Virus record (IMG/VR): IMGVR_UViG_3300034160_000048
Span: 1 to 59,561 of that record
Strand: one strand, 5' to 3'
Origin: a virus
DNA length: 59,561 nt
The position numbers and the translations under genes were made by a program. The notes beneath the pieces were generated by a model, which was given only the letters and a program-made list of their open reading frames with translations, ran no database searches and was not told the DNA's origin. Numbering within the stretch: the first letter of the stretch is position 1; each line of letters starts with the position of its first letter. Positions 24,173 through 33,008 of the stretch are shown here, piece after piece.

Positions 24173-25755
24173 CGGGCGGCCTTCTTCATGTAGCTTTCGA
24201 CCGAAGGCTTTGCATTAGGACTGATCTTACCGCGTGCCAGCGCAGACCCCTTATGCTTACGCACGTTCGCACGGAAGGCGTCCAGTTTCTTTGCCCCCGC
24301 CTCGGGGCTGCCATCCCCCAGCAGTGCAAGGGTTTCGGCATCGACCACATACTCGTTTTCGGACAGTAGTGCAGGAATGTCATCTTTGCGACCCCCCGAG
24401 CCCGCGCCCGAACTTACGAAGTGTGCCGAGCGCCCGAGGCCCCCCGACGCGAAACCTGGGACCCCCTGCATGATAGTGCTGAGGTCGGGCGTAGGCGTCG
24501 TCGGCTGCTGGTTCTGGAACGGCGTATAGGTGGTGGGTCCGTAGAACGCGTGCTCCCCCTGCGGGCTCATGCCGTACGTGTAATAGTTGGTGGGATTCGC
24601 CAGCCGCTGGCGCTGGAGCTGCAGTTGCTGTAGCGGCGTGGTGAAGTTGCTGGGCAACTCAGGCGGGGCACCCGACTGCGAGGAGCCCGCGCCACCGCTT
24701 CCGGCCAGCGCTGCGAGGCCCCCGGCCACGAGCAGCGGATTCAGGCCGCTGCCCGAGGAGGCCGCCGGAGCCTCCGGGGCCGCGACGACGGGGGCTCCGT
24801 TCTGAGTATACGGCACCGAGGACGACGCCGAAGCGGGAGCCGACGAGGCCCCCGAGCCGTTGAGGATGGAAGACAGGCTCGCCCCGCCCATGACGTCGCT
24901 CATGCTGCCGGAACTCGTCGGGGCGGTAAGGCCGCTCAGGCCGCTATACCCGGACGGAGTGCTATTATGAGTATAGGGGACCGAAGAAGTTGTCGTATCG
25001 TAGTTGCTGAAACCGGTGTCCATGCCGAAGCTGGGCACGTTCATCGAGCCCGTGTTGCCGCCACCCGCCGCGCCGTCCCCAAGCCCCATGCGCTCGATGG
25101 AACCAGCGACGGCCTTGTTGATGTACGGCATCACGAGACTGTCGGCAGCGGAGCCTAGCGCGCCCTGCGCAAAGTCACCACCGGTCGCAGCATTAGCACC
25201 ACCAGCAATCACGGCGTTGCCTACCATGTCGGCGGTCTTGCCCGACAGGCCAACGGCGCTGCCAAGCTTGCCGCCAGCACCCGTCGCCCCAAGCCCGCCT
25301 GTCACCGCACCGATAAGTGCCCCCTTGCTGCCGCCGCTCATGGCGCCAGACAAAGCGCCCTTCACCGCCGCTGTCACGGCGGGAAGGGCCGAAGCGCCGA
25401 CGCCCATGGCGGAGAGACCCGCCGATAGCGCGGTGCCCACACCGGGGATGAAGTTCAGGGCAATGGGCAGCACGACCTTGGCCACCTTCTTGATCTTCTT
25501 CCAGAGTTTGGAGAAGAAGCCGTACTCCGGGAGCCCGGTGTGCGGGTTGATCGTGGGCTCGCCCCACAGCTCCTGCATCTGCTTGAATTCGTCCGGGTTT
25601 ACGTGGATCAGGATGTCGTCGCCCATCCGGCCCCGGCCCCGCACGGCTTCCGCCGCCTGGGCAAGGCCGCCAGTAGCGAAAGCCGGGAGTTCGGCCCGCT
25701 CGTACAGGCGGATCGTGATCTTACCGTCCGGGTTCGTCTTGTAAGTCGTGCTCAT
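24169..25755 (-). CDS. Membrane-active internal virion protein
   Basis: A 528-residue protein. After a basic helix (FSKLWKKIKKVAKVVLP) comes a long Ala/Gly hydrophobic region (residues about 95-200; IALNFIPGVGTALSAGLSAM and repeated GALSGAMSGG-like segments) that could insert in membranes. The middle is Ser/Thr/Gly/Pro-rich and disordered. The C-terminus contains DDIPALLSENEYVVDAETLA, a motif common in phage structural proteins next to tail genes. Likely part of the DNA-ejection apparatus. Confidence 0.6.
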   Translation of the reverse strand: MSTTYKTNPDGKITIRLYERAELPAFATGGLAQAAEAVRGRGRMGDDILIHVNPDEFKQMQELWGEPTINPHTGLPEYGFFSKLWKKIKKVAKVVLPIALNFIPGVGTALSAGLSAMGVGASALPAVTAAVKGALSGAMSGGSKGALIGAVTGGLGATGAGGKLGSAVGLSGKTADMVGNAVIAGGANAATGGDFAQGALGSAADSLVMPYINKAVAGSIERMGLGDGAAGGGNTGSMNVPSFGMDTGFSNYDTTTSSVPYTHNSTPSGYSGLSGLTAPTSSGSMSDVMGGASLSSILNGSGASSAPASASSSVPYTQNGAPVVAAPEAPAASSGSGLNPLLVAGGLAALAGSGGAGSSQSGAPPELPSNFTTPLQQLQLQRQRLANPTNYYTYGMSPQGEHAFYGPTTYTPFQNQQPTTPTPDLSTIMQGVPGFASGGLGRSAHFVSSGAGSGGRKDDIPALLSENEYVVDAETLALLGDGSPEAGAKKLDAFRANVRKHKGSALARGKISPNAKPSVESYMKKAAR

Positions 25756-25759
25756 AAGG

Positions 25760-25996
25760 TCAGGCTCCCGTGGTGACCGCGTCAGTAAAGTACGTGGCCC
25801 ACTCCTCGAAGTTTTCGAATTGGTCAGGATTGGGCGGCTGCTGATCGGCCACCCCCGGAAGAGTCAGAACGGCTCGCGCCCACTCCTTCCAATCTTCATC
25901 GCGGCTCATGCGGGGAACCGGCCCAAACTGCCACAGGCCGAGGGCCATACGGTCGGCCCACTCAGTTGGGCGCATGCGGGTCGGGTTGATGATCAC
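25760..25996 (-). CDS. Small virion-region protein
   Basis: A 78-residue protein starting MIINPTRMRPTEWADRMALG, joined to the upstream gene by an ATGA overlap. It is Trp- and Pro-rich (RDEDWKEWARAVLTLPG, NPDQFENFEEWATYF). Short proteins of this kind often sit between tail-stabilisation and internal protein genes in podoviruses. Function unknown. Confidence 0.6.
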   Translation of the reverse strand: MIINPTRMRPTEWADRMALGLWQFGPVPRMSRDEDWKEWARAVLTLPGVADQQPPNPDQFENFEEWATYFTDAVTTGA

Positions 25997-27507
25997 GACG
26001 TAACCCTTCCATCCGCCGGCTCAACATGTGCAATCGTCTGCCCCATCTGGTAATCGCCACCAACGGTGTTGGAATCGAACCGGAAACTCATGAGGCGGCG
26101 CACCGCCTTGAGGGGCACGGTTTCATTCTCCGGGCCCGTCGCGGTGTCCGGGATCGTAAACGCCTCGCTGCTCACCTCGGTCGAGCGCGCGTTGGGACGG
26201 CCCAACACAACTACTTGCAGGTCCCCGGACTGTACGAAGTCGGGCTCGAGCCGCGCCACCCGCAGCGACTTGTCAGCGCTTTCCTGTTGGGTGAGCATCG
26301 AGATCTCGGCGGTCTGGAACCACGACCGCACCGGCTGCGTGTCAGTGCCGGTGGCCTGATCGACTCCATTTTCGTGATCCCACATCGTATAACCGGAGGT
26401 GGTCAGCGTCGCGTCGATCATCAAGTCCAGGTCCGCGATGCCGTTGTGGACTCCGACCGTGCGGGTAGTCGGGAGTTCGGTATCGTACCAGATGTTTTCA
26501 CGAACGTTGTAAATGATGGCATGAGAGCATTCGGTGTTGGAGCCCCGGGGGTAACACCACCAGATCTCGCCCCACCGGGGGAACTTCATCGCAAACACTT
26601 TCTGGCGGTACGCCATGTTGATGTTGTCGAAGAAGTCGTTGAAGTTCATCTGGTTGTCGATCTCACGAACGATACCATTAAACATCAGGAACCGGTCGGT
26701 GCCGATCCAGTAATAGATCGAGTCGTGCTCGATGATGCATTGTGAGGACATCACGGAGCTGTTGGTGGAAACAGTGTCGAAGGCCCAGATCGCGGTGCCG
26801 CCTACGTAGTTGGCGCGCAGCAGGGAGTCGAGCGACCACAACAGGGCCGCTGCGCCCGAGCCGCCGCCCCGCATCGGGATACCCCTCACGATCTTCTGGC
26901 CAGTAATATAAGCGTCTCCGGACCCGGCATTGGTGAAATCCGCAGGCTTATTCGCGACCGACCACGCGACGTGCCCGTTACTCCCGAATTTTAGCAGATA
27001 CGGAGCCGCGACGCAAATCCCCCCACTTTCCTCGGCCACGGCGGTATCGGTCAGGACCGCCCCGGCGGTCGTGACCCCGTAGAAGATCTTCCCGGTGGTC
27101 GTGTTGTCGATATTGGTCAGGTTAGGTGGCCCGTGGGCGATCAGTCGGCTCGAAGCACTAACTGAATCATACATCACCTCAAATTGCCACAGGTTATCGG
27201 TCGAGGACACGATGGCGGCAGGGGTGCGGTCGGTAAGCGCCGACAGGGAGGTGCCCGATAGGGTGTACTGCGTGATCTTGTTCTCGCTGCCGGTATGGAC
27301 GTAAGTCATACCGTTGGCGGTCATACAATTGATGCCCCGGGCCAATTGGGGCACCTCATCCGTGATCGACCGGAAGCCGCCCATCTTGCGGGGCAGGCCC
27401 CGTTGAAACCGGCACCACTGAGAGTCGATGTAAAATTCGCCCTCGAACACCGTGCCGTCACGCTTGACGCCCGGGCCCGACCGGATCAGGATAGGCTTAG
27501 TTGCCAT
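25993..27507 (-). CDS. Tail/neck stabilisation protein (P22 gp10-like)
   Basis: A 504-residue beta-rich protein starting MATKPILIRSGPGVKRDGTV. The repeated strand pattern (GTDRFLMFNGIVREI, ECSHAIIYNVRENIWYDTEL, HNGIADLDLMID) resembles the beta-propeller of P22 gp10-type head-closure proteins. Its start overlaps the spanin gene end by 11 bases. It would sit below the adaptor ring and retain packaged DNA. Assignment is by pattern and context. Confidence 0.55.
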   Translation of the reverse strand: MATKPILIRSGPGVKRDGTVFEGEFYIDSQWCRFQRGLPRKMGGFRSITDEVPQLARGINCMTANGMTYVHTGSENKITQYTLSGTSLSALTDRTPAAIVSSTDNLWQFEVMYDSVSASSRLIAHGPPNLTNIDNTTTGKIFYGVTTAGAVLTDTAVAEESGGICVAAPYLLKFGSNGHVAWSVANKPADFTNAGSGDAYITGQKIVRGIPMRGGGSGAAALLWSLDSLLRANYVGGTAIWAFDTVSTNSSVMSSQCIIEHDSIYYWIGTDRFLMFNGIVREIDNQMNFNDFFDNINMAYRQKVFAMKFPRWGEIWWCYPRGSNTECSHAIIYNVRENIWYDTELPTTRTVGVHNGIADLDLMIDATLTTSGYTMWDHENGVDQATGTDTQPVRSWFQTAEISMLTQQESADKSLRVARLEPDFVQSGDLQVVVLGRPNARSTEVSSEAFTIPDTATGPENETVPLKAVRRLMSFRFDSNTVGGDYQMGQTIAHVEPADGRVTS

Positions 27508-27991
27508 CGGTCGGCTTCCCGTACTTCTTCATGTAGGCTTCCCACACGGCCCGCTGCTGCCGGAAGTGCGCAACTAGCGCGTCGGCGCGGTCGGCTTCGG
27601 AGTAGAGGTCTGGTCCAATATCTCGTCCAGCCTTTTGCGGAAGCTCCCCGGCGGGGGTAGGGGGGCCTTCAGGATCTCCGGCATTTCGGGGGGCGGCGGG
27701 CACCGGGTCGGCTGGGACGCACACCCGCACAATACGCACAGGCAGAGCGAGGCTAGCAATACGGAGATTTTCGAGTTCATTTGCGAGTCCTTTCTGGGCT
27801 TCAGCACTGGTTGACTTCTGAAATTCGTAGTCCGCGATCTTGTCGTTGTATTCCTTGGCCCTGTTCGCGAAGTCATTCTTGGCAGCCTCAAGGGCCCGCG
27901 AGTCCTCTCGCCAGCTCTGGACCGTGTAGAACAGCCCGCCGACGAGGGCCACAAAGGCTACGACCGCCGCGATTCGAAAGTACGTGATCAC
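27497..27991 (-). CDS. Rz: Inner-membrane spanin (Rz-like)
   Basis: A 164-residue protein with an N-terminal transmembrane helix (YFRIAAVVAFVALVGGLFYT), a charged coiled coil (residues about 28-80) and a Pro-rich C-terminal part, the usual i-spanin plan. It follows the lysis genes with an ATGA overlap and contains the o-spanin gene in another frame. With Rz1 it would fuse the inner and outer membranes at lysis. Confidence 0.8.
   Translation of the reverse strand: MITYFRIAAVVAFVALVGGLFYTVQSWREDSRALEAAKNDFANRAKEYNDKIADYEFQKSTSAEAQKGLANELENLRIASLALPVRIVRVCVPADPVPAAPRNAGDPEGPPTPAGELPQKAGRDIGPDLYSEADRADALVAHFRQQRAVWEAYMKKYGKPTDGN
27574..27780 (-). CDS. Rz1: Outer-membrane spanin lipoprotein (Rz1-like), nested in Rz
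   Basis: A 68-residue protein embedded out of frame within Rz. MNSKISVLLASLCLCVLCGC gives a signal sequence with an LCGC lipobox; the mature part is Pro-rich (RCPPPPEMPEILKAPLPPPG), as in lambda Rz1. GAAAGGACTCGCAA upstream supplies a start signal. The nested arrangement is classical and supports both calls. Confidence 0.82.
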   Translation of the reverse strand: MNSKISVLLASLCLCVLCGCASQPTRCPPPPEMPEILKAPLPPPGSFRKRLDEILDQTSTPKPTAPTR

Positions 27992-28329
27992 TGCTCGACC
28001 TTACGGACCAGATTGGCGATCTTGTACATCATGGAGTCCGCCATGTAACCGATCGTGAGTGCGCCAAGATTGGCAACAGCGGTGGCGGTGGCCCCCGGGA
28101 GGGTCGCCATGTTGAGGCCAATCAGGGGCAGGAGCCCGGGGCCGACCACGTACAGGGCAGCGGTGGCGATCACAGAGAACCAGAACGCCGGAACGTTGCT
28201 ATAATAATAGTCCTTGAGGCTGGCCTTGTTCAGCCGCCACTGCTCGCCCCACGACGAGAGCCAGTGGGTAGCCCACCCGGCGAAGCACAGGAAAAGAGTG
28301 ACGTAGCTCCACGACAGTTCGTTAGTCAT
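27988..28329 (-). CDS. Putative holin, three-helix membrane protein
   Basis: A 113-residue protein with three hydrophobic stretches: YVTLFLCFAGWATHWL, FWFSVIATAALYVVGPGLLP and a weaker ATAVANLGALTIGYMAD. It lies between endolysin and spanin genes with ATGA overlaps on both sides. Size, topology and location fit a class I holin, though no family is certain. Confidence 0.6.
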   Translation of the reverse strand: MTNELSWSYVTLFLCFAGWATHWLSSWGEQWRLNKASLKDYYYSNVPAFWFSVIATAALYVVGPGLLPLIGLNMATLPGATATAVANLGALTIGYMADSMMYKIANLVRKVEQ

Positions 28330-28796
28330 TTGGTTGCCTCCAGAGCGGTTCGGATCAGACGGCGCATCCAGCCGCGCCCGTTACGTTTGAACGTCTTCGC
28401 CTCGACATACAGAAGCGCGCGCTCCGCCTGGAAAGCCACGAGGAAGGGCTGGGAGCTGGTAGACACCTTATCTAAAATGCTCAGGGCCGCCCCAACGCCC
28501 TGATTAACTGCACAATCGAAGAGACAAATAGCAGCACCATAGGGACGAACGTCAAGACGGATACGATCCCAATAATCACGCTTGTAAATTTCCTTAGCTT
28601 GGGCGAGAGTGAGGTTTCGGATGTCGAGGGTCGGGTACGATTTTGCGCTGATCCCATACTTGGTCCCCTTGAATTCGCCTTGCCCCACCCCGTCGACGAT
28701 ACCTCCCGTCCAGTTGCCGGGGTCGGTAGGGTCGTCCGAATAGACCCCCTCCGCCCCGACGACGTAATTAAAGGCCCTGTCAAAGTTGTCGCTCAT
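28326..28796 (-). CDS. Endolysin, glycoside hydrolase family 108-type muramidase
   Basis: A 156-residue enzyme. GAEGVYSDDPTDPGNWTGGI near residue 14 is the family signature with the catalytic Glu, followed by TKYGISAKSYP and the helix LTLAQAKEIYKRDYWDRIRL. The C-terminal part (AICLFDCAVNQGVGAALSIL) matches the peptidoglycan-binding half of these enzymes. No signal peptide, so it needs the holin for export. It cleaves the glycan backbone of peptidoglycan at lysis. Confidence 0.82.
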   Translation of the reverse strand: MSDNFDRAFNYVVGAEGVYSDDPTDPGNWTGGIVDGVGQGEFKGTKYGISAKSYPTLDIRNLTLAQAKEIYKRDYWDRIRLDVRPYGAAICLFDCAVNQGVGAALSILDKVSTSSQPFLVAFQAERALLYVEAKTFKRNGRGWMRRLIRTALEATK

Positions 28797-29047
28797 TAAT
28801 TGCCCTTGAACACGAAGGGCAGGGCCTTAAGAGCGAGAGTGGCTACGGCGGCCCCTATCGCACCTGCTGACATCAAGGCGCGGACTCCGCCCTTGGTTGT
28901 GGCCAACAGCAGCTTGATATCCGCTACGTCCTTCTTGACATCACGGAAGTCTTCTTTCAAATCCTGTACATCGGACTTGATGCTTTCTATCGCCGCATCA
29001 TGAACGCCCAACGTGTACCTCCCAGAATCTCCTGTGTCTGTCATCAT
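28796..29047 (-). CDS. XhlA-like small membrane protein of the lysis cassette
   Basis: An 83-residue protein with a charged helix repeating DV/DI and Lys (SIKSDVQDLKEDFRDVKKDV) and one C-terminal transmembrane segment (AGAIGAAVATLALKALPFVF). This layout matches haemolysin XhlA-type holin helpers. It is directly upstream of the endolysin with a 1-base TAATG-type overlap. It may be a second holin or antiholin. Confidence 0.6.
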   Translation of the reverse strand: MMTDTGDSGRYTLGVHDAAIESIKSDVQDLKEDFRDVKKDVADIKLLLATTKGGVRALMSAGAIGAAVATLALKALPFVFKGN

Positions 29048-29052
29048 CTCTC

Positions 29053-30030
29053 CTACCGAATAACATTGCGAGTACGGTCCGTCGCGATGTTATACTTCGC
29101 GAACAATCCGGGGCCGAACTCGTCGTCCTCGGATATGAAGTTCGTGGTACCGTTGATAGCAATGGCACCCTTGGGGATTGTTGAGTCGAGTTTGTCGGGG
29201 ATTCGCTCGTAGTAGTTACGGCGCGACACAACAAGACCGGCGGAGGCGGAGTAGATGCCGCAAGAGCGGGCACCCAGCACCTCAGAATCCTCGACGACCA
29301 ACGTGGGCCACACCGGCCCACTTACGGGCTCGTTGTAGGCCAAGAAGGCATAAGCCCCGGCATCCCACCCGACCAGCGGGCTCATGCCGACGTTGCGCGC
29401 AGTCGTCCTGCGCACCACTCCATTGCAGCCCGACCACACAGACACCATCTGCTTAGCGTGGGTAAGCTCCCCATCGCTGTCCTCGACGGTCAAGCGACCC
29501 GAGCCATACAGGGAGAAGATAGTGCTGACATATTGCGTGAGCCCTTCACCCTGCGGACCGCACAAGTTTCCCTCGCGCGTGATCACTTGGCAGAACCTCG
29601 CGTAGACATCGCCGTCGTTGGCGTTGACCCAGTACGAGGCGCAGAAATCATCGAGGGTAACCCTCTCGAGCAGAGCGTCGCCCCGCCCCGTGAGTGCCAT
29701 GCCGGTAGCGTAAGGGATACCGTTAGCGTTGGCACCAAGAAGGGTCAGGTCGGACAGGGTGATGGGCCCGTCGTAGCGAATGAGGTTGGCCAGCGGGTCC
29801 TGCAGCACAAGGAACGTCTTCCCCCGCCCCGCGCCCCGGATGGTCGTGCCGGGGGCCGCATAGTCATTCTTTAAGTACCACGTGCCCTCGGGCAGCGTGA
29901 TCGTGCCGCCGGCCCGCATGACTTCCACAAGCTTAGGCAGTGGGTTGGGCAAAACCGTGGGGCGCGCGTTGTCACAGGCAGCAACCACCACAGAAGCACC
30001 GACGAGAGCAAGGGCAACACGACGACGCAT
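29053..30030 (-). CDS. Putative lipoprotein with a right-handed beta-helix fold
   Basis: A 325-residue protein. MRRRVALALVGASVVVAACD is a signal peptide with a plausible lipobox (VAAC). After it come GTITLPEGTWYLKND, TTIRGAGRGKTFLVL and repeated short strands (LSDLTLLGANANGI, LTVEDSDGELTHAK, PTLVVEDSEVLGARSC), typical of pectin-lyase-like helices. A signal-bearing phage beta-helix protein is unusual; it may be surface displayed in the infected cell or the Cys-containing N-terminus may be a false signal. Start chosen at 30030, where ATG overlaps the upstream TGA. It adjoins the lysis genes. Confidence 0.6.
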   Translation of the reverse strand: MRRRVALALVGASVVVAACDNARPTVLPNPLPKLVEVMRAGGTITLPEGTWYLKNDYAAPGTTIRGAGRGKTFLVLQDPLANLIRYDGPITLSDLTLLGANANGIPYATGMALTGRGDALLERVTLDDFCASYWVNANDGDVYARFCQVITREGNLCGPQGEGLTQYVSTIFSLYGSGRLTVEDSDGELTHAKQMVSVWSGCNGVVRRTTARNVGMSPLVGWDAGAYAFLAYNEPVSGPVWPTLVVEDSEVLGARSCGIYSASAGLVVSRRNYYERIPDKLDSTIPKGAIAINGTTNFISEDDEFGPGLFAKYNIATDRTRNVIR

Positions 30031-30839
30031 CAGCCAGTCCTCGTGCCATAGCGATTGCCGGCGGCAATCCAGGTAACGTTGCTGTCGCCCTGAACACAAA
30101 TGCCGGCTGACCCGCCAGTCCCACCCGAGCCCGTCTGGCCCCACACACCATTTTGTCCAGTGTCGCCCGCCGTGCCCAAGCCGCCACCGTTCCCGCCGCT
30201 GCCGGCTTGGCAAACTCCAGGGGAGGCGTTTCCGCCCGCCCCGCCATTACCGTTAGCAGTAGCAGAACCCGCCACACCTTGGGTTCCGTTGGCCAAAGTT
30301 CCAGAGCCGCTGCACGAGCCGCCCGTGCCAAAAGTGCTATTATACCCCGCGCCACCGCCGCCGCCACCGCCACCGGATGCAAGAGGGCCCGTCGCCCACC
30401 GGGAGCCACCGCCGCCACCGCCACCGCCACCGCCACCGCCAATGGTGCCACTACCATTGTTAATTGAAGTAGCGCGTTGGATCAGCATGGCGGGCCCGCC
30501 GGAAGAACCGTTTCCTCCCGACCCCGACAATATTGCTCCTGAGTCAACATTCTGGCCATTGGCCCCGTCACCAGCCTTACCAACAATGCTGCCATTGTTA
30601 ATAATAGTAACGGTGTCGGCAGCGTTGAACGAGCTAGAGACGGTGAAGGCATAGGCCCCAGACGAGGTAGCCCCTACTACGATTCCCGCGTTGATGGTGA
30701 CCGTAATATCCGACTTGCCAGCTACATATGTCCCGCCCTTGTTGGCATAAACATCATATTCCGTAGTGCCGGCGGAAATAGTCAGAGCGATGGCGATACG
30801 GTCGGTGCCGGCGCTCTGGCGCATGCGGTTAGCCAACAT
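30030..30839 (-). CDS. Glycine-rich tail adhesin candidate
   Basis: A 269-residue protein. N-terminal part MLANRMRQSAGTDRIAIALT and beta strands (TVTINAGIVVGATSSGAYAF, TVTIINNGSIVGKAGDGANG) are followed by a long Gly-rich region with several polyGly runs. Gly-rich tails with INNGxIxG motifs occur at receptor-binding ends of phage fibres (for example the polyglycine sandwich of T-even gp38 adhesins). It overlaps the preceding fibre gene by one base (TGATG). Confidence 0.55.
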   Translation of the reverse strand: MLANRMRQSAGTDRIAIALTISAGTTEYDVYANKGGTYVAGKSDITVTINAGIVVGATSSGAYAFTVSSSFNAADTVTIINNGSIVGKAGDGANGQNVDSGAILSGSGGNGSSGGPAMLIQRATSINNGSGTIGGGGGGGGGGGGSRWATGPLASGGGGGGGGAGYNSTFGTGGSCSGSGTLANGTQGVAGSATANGNGGAGGNASPGVCQAGSGGNGGGLGTAGDTGQNGVWGQTGSGGTGGSAGICVQGDSNVTWIAAGNRYGTRTG

Positions 30840-32365
30840 CAGAAGTTCTTCCCTGACGTGAAGCCGTACCAATTGGTACCGGCATCGACCGTCATGAAGC
30901 TGAAGATGTCCTTCTTACCGTTGGTACTAGTGAGCGTCGGAGTCGTACCGCCCGCCCACTTGACCGCGCCGGGCCAAGCCACCGTGCGCCCGGTGCCATC
31001 GGCAGTAAAGATCAAGGTGAAGCTGCAAGCTTTACCGGTCGGGGAGGGGTTATTAAAGTTGAGCGTCGTGATGTTGGCGTTGAGGGCCACTTCAAAAACG
31101 TTACCGTTCGTCAGGTCGAGAGTCAGGACGCCAGCAGCAATCGTGGGCGCTGTCTTCGTTTCGCTGTAGTCCTTCAGCTCGGGGCGCTGCACAACATAAT
31201 CGGCGTGGTTCACATCGCCGGACATCGTGCCACCCGCGAAGGGCAGGTACTTGGCATCCGCGCCAAGATTGGTAAGCGCCCCGGGCGCAGTCGAGGACCC
31301 CGTGCCGCCGAGCGACACCGCCACCGGGTAAGTGGCCGCCGAGGTGTCAGCCGCCTTGACGTCGGTACCGTCGCAGTACAGAATGGCCCGCTGGCTCTGC
31401 GTGACCTCGATGCCGGGGGCCGCCTGTGCCACCGTCTTCAAGTACAGCGAGAATGCGCCCGTGGTGCTGTTGTCAACCCAGTACTCGTTAAGGGTAGCGG
31501 GCACGATAATCGTGCGGGTGCCGGTCAGAATGCCGGTGAACTTGTAGGAAATCCGGCTGAGTTCGGCACCCGCCAGCGTGTAGTTACCAGTACCGGCGAC
31601 CGCAATGGCGAGGTAGTCGAAAGAGCTGGACGACGCCGTCAGGCCATAGCCGATGGTAAAGTAGTTAGTGCCATCCGAAGCCACAATAGCAGAACTGGTC
31701 GTAGCCATGTTCTTGGTGGCCGACCCGTCGATAGTGCCCGAAGGTGGCACAACGCTGAGGGTGCCAGTACCGCCGTTGCGAATCACAATAAACCAGTCGG
31801 AGCCCACGGTAGCAGCGGACGGCAGGTTGAAGGTGCCCGCGCCGCCGGTCCAGACGATAAGCTTGCCGCGATCCGCATCAACAAACGTCGAGGGGGTCGT
31901 TGAGGTCGACGTTACCGGCATGCTCTGGTTGAGCGTCGTCGAGATAGCCTTGATGCCATACCCAGCAAGCGCTGCGGCGTTGGCGGTCGAGGTACCCGCG
32001 CCATATTGGAAGGTCTTCCAAGTGCCGGCTGCAGTGCTGTTGTCCGACAGGTACAGCTGCCATGCCGTACCGTTGGTCAGTGATACTAACACGGTGCCGG
32101 TGCTATTCTTGATGCTGACCGTATTCGAGCCGACGTTGTTGAAAAGGGCGGTAAAGCCGGTGGACACCTGCCGAGCATCCGGCAGGGTGATCGAAAGGCT
32201 GCCAGCCGAAGCGTTGACCTCGATGATGTCCGCTACGACGTTACCGCTAACTTGCTGCTCGATGGGCCACACCAGAGTCTGGTCTGTGGACATCGCGAGG
32301 GATAAGAAAGTCTGCTTCGACGGGTAGATCGTCGTGCTGCCGAAAACCTGGGTATAGCCGGTCAT
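30839..32365 (-). CDS. Tail fibre-like structural protein
   Basis: A 508-residue beta-rich protein starting MTGYTQVFGSTTIYPSKQTF. It has repeated Ser/Thr/Gly segments (LPSAATVGSDWFIVIRNGGT, SLGGTGSSTAPGALTNLGAD) and a C-terminal domain (LDLTNGNVFEVALNANITTL to AGTNWYGFTSGKNF) seen widely in phage fibres. Its place after the adaptor and before the Gly-rich adhesin suggests a fibre shaft carrying that adhesin. Confidence 0.65.
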   Translation of the reverse strand: MTGYTQVFGSTTIYPSKQTFLSLAMSTDQTLVWPIEQQVSGNVVADIIEVNASAGSLSITLPDARQVSTGFTALFNNVGSNTVSIKNSTGTVLVSLTNGTAWQLYLSDNSTAAGTWKTFQYGAGTSTANAAALAGYGIKAISTTLNQSMPVTSTSTTPSTFVDADRGKLIVWTGGAGTFNLPSAATVGSDWFIVIRNGGTGTLSVVPPSGTIDGSATKNMATTSSAIVASDGTNYFTIGYGLTASSSSFDYLAIAVAGTGNYTLAGAELSRISYKFTGILTGTRTIIVPATLNEYWVDNSTTGAFSLYLKTVAQAAPGIEVTQSQRAILYCDGTDVKAADTSAATYPVAVSLGGTGSSTAPGALTNLGADAKYLPFAGGTMSGDVNHADYVVQRPELKDYSETKTAPTIAAGVLTLDLTNGNVFEVALNANITTLNFNNPSPTGKACSFTLIFTADGTGRTVAWPGAVKWAGGTTPTLTSTNGKKDIFSFMTVDAGTNWYGFTSGKNF

Positions 32366-32368
32366 GTC

Positions 32369-33007
32369 TTATGCCCCCTGCCGAGTGGAACTGCGGTCGA
32401 CCATCTTCTTGATGTCCTCGGTGTTGGCGGAAGCTACGGCTTCTTGGTATAGATTTTGCCACACCCCCATCCGGCTGTCATCCTTAAGGAAGGGCGAAGC
32501 TTCGAGCAGGGTGCGGTACAGGAGGGCCTGCGGCAGATAGTCAGTGAGCCAGTTGGTCTGGTTCGTCGTGTCGAGGAACGGCGGCTGCTCGTAGTACATG
32601 ACCTCGAAATGGTACACCGCGTCCGGGGTCGGCGCGATTAGCCAGTAATCGTAGTTGTAGTCCGCGTAAAACTGCGGAGTGCCGGTGAGCGACGAGTCGG
32701 GCCAGAACGACCGGCAATACTCGTACGAACGGGCAAACAGCGGCAAACGGTAGTTGGTCGTCGCAAAGTTGATGCTGATCGTCTGCCGCCAACGGTCCGG
32801 CTTCTGGTACACCGAGGTGCCCGACGCAAAGTCGGCGGTAACAGTATTAATGAAGCCCTGGATCTTGAGAGCCTTCGCAATCGAGCGCTCCGCAAGGTTA
32901 ATAAGCCTCGGGATCTGGTCGTACACTGTGGTGTCGACCGCAGCACCACGCTCCAGATACGCGACGACGTCGGATTGAAGGGAGGTAAAGGTGGTTGCTG
33001 TGGGCAT
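32369..33007 (-). CDS. Tail adaptor/tubular protein (T7 gp11-like)
   Basis: A 212-residue protein. The N-terminus TSLQSDVVAYLERGAAVDTT with helix IPRLINLAERSIAKALKIQG and the beta-strand middle (YDYWLIAPTPDAVYHFEVMY, YLPQALLYRTLLEASPFLKD) fit the head-to-tail adaptor family of short-tailed phages. It would bind below the portal. Confidence 0.65.
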   Translation of the reverse strand: MPTATTFTSLQSDVVAYLERGAAVDTTVYDQIPRLINLAERSIAKALKIQGFINTVTADFASGTSVYQKPDRWRQTISINFATTNYRLPLFARSYEYCRSFWPDSSLTGTPQFYADYNYDYWLIAPTPDAVYHFEVMYYEQPPFLDTTNQTNWLTDYLPQALLYRTLLEASPFLKDDSRMGVWQNLYQEAVASANTEDIKKMVDRSSTRQGA

Positions 33008-33008
33008 C

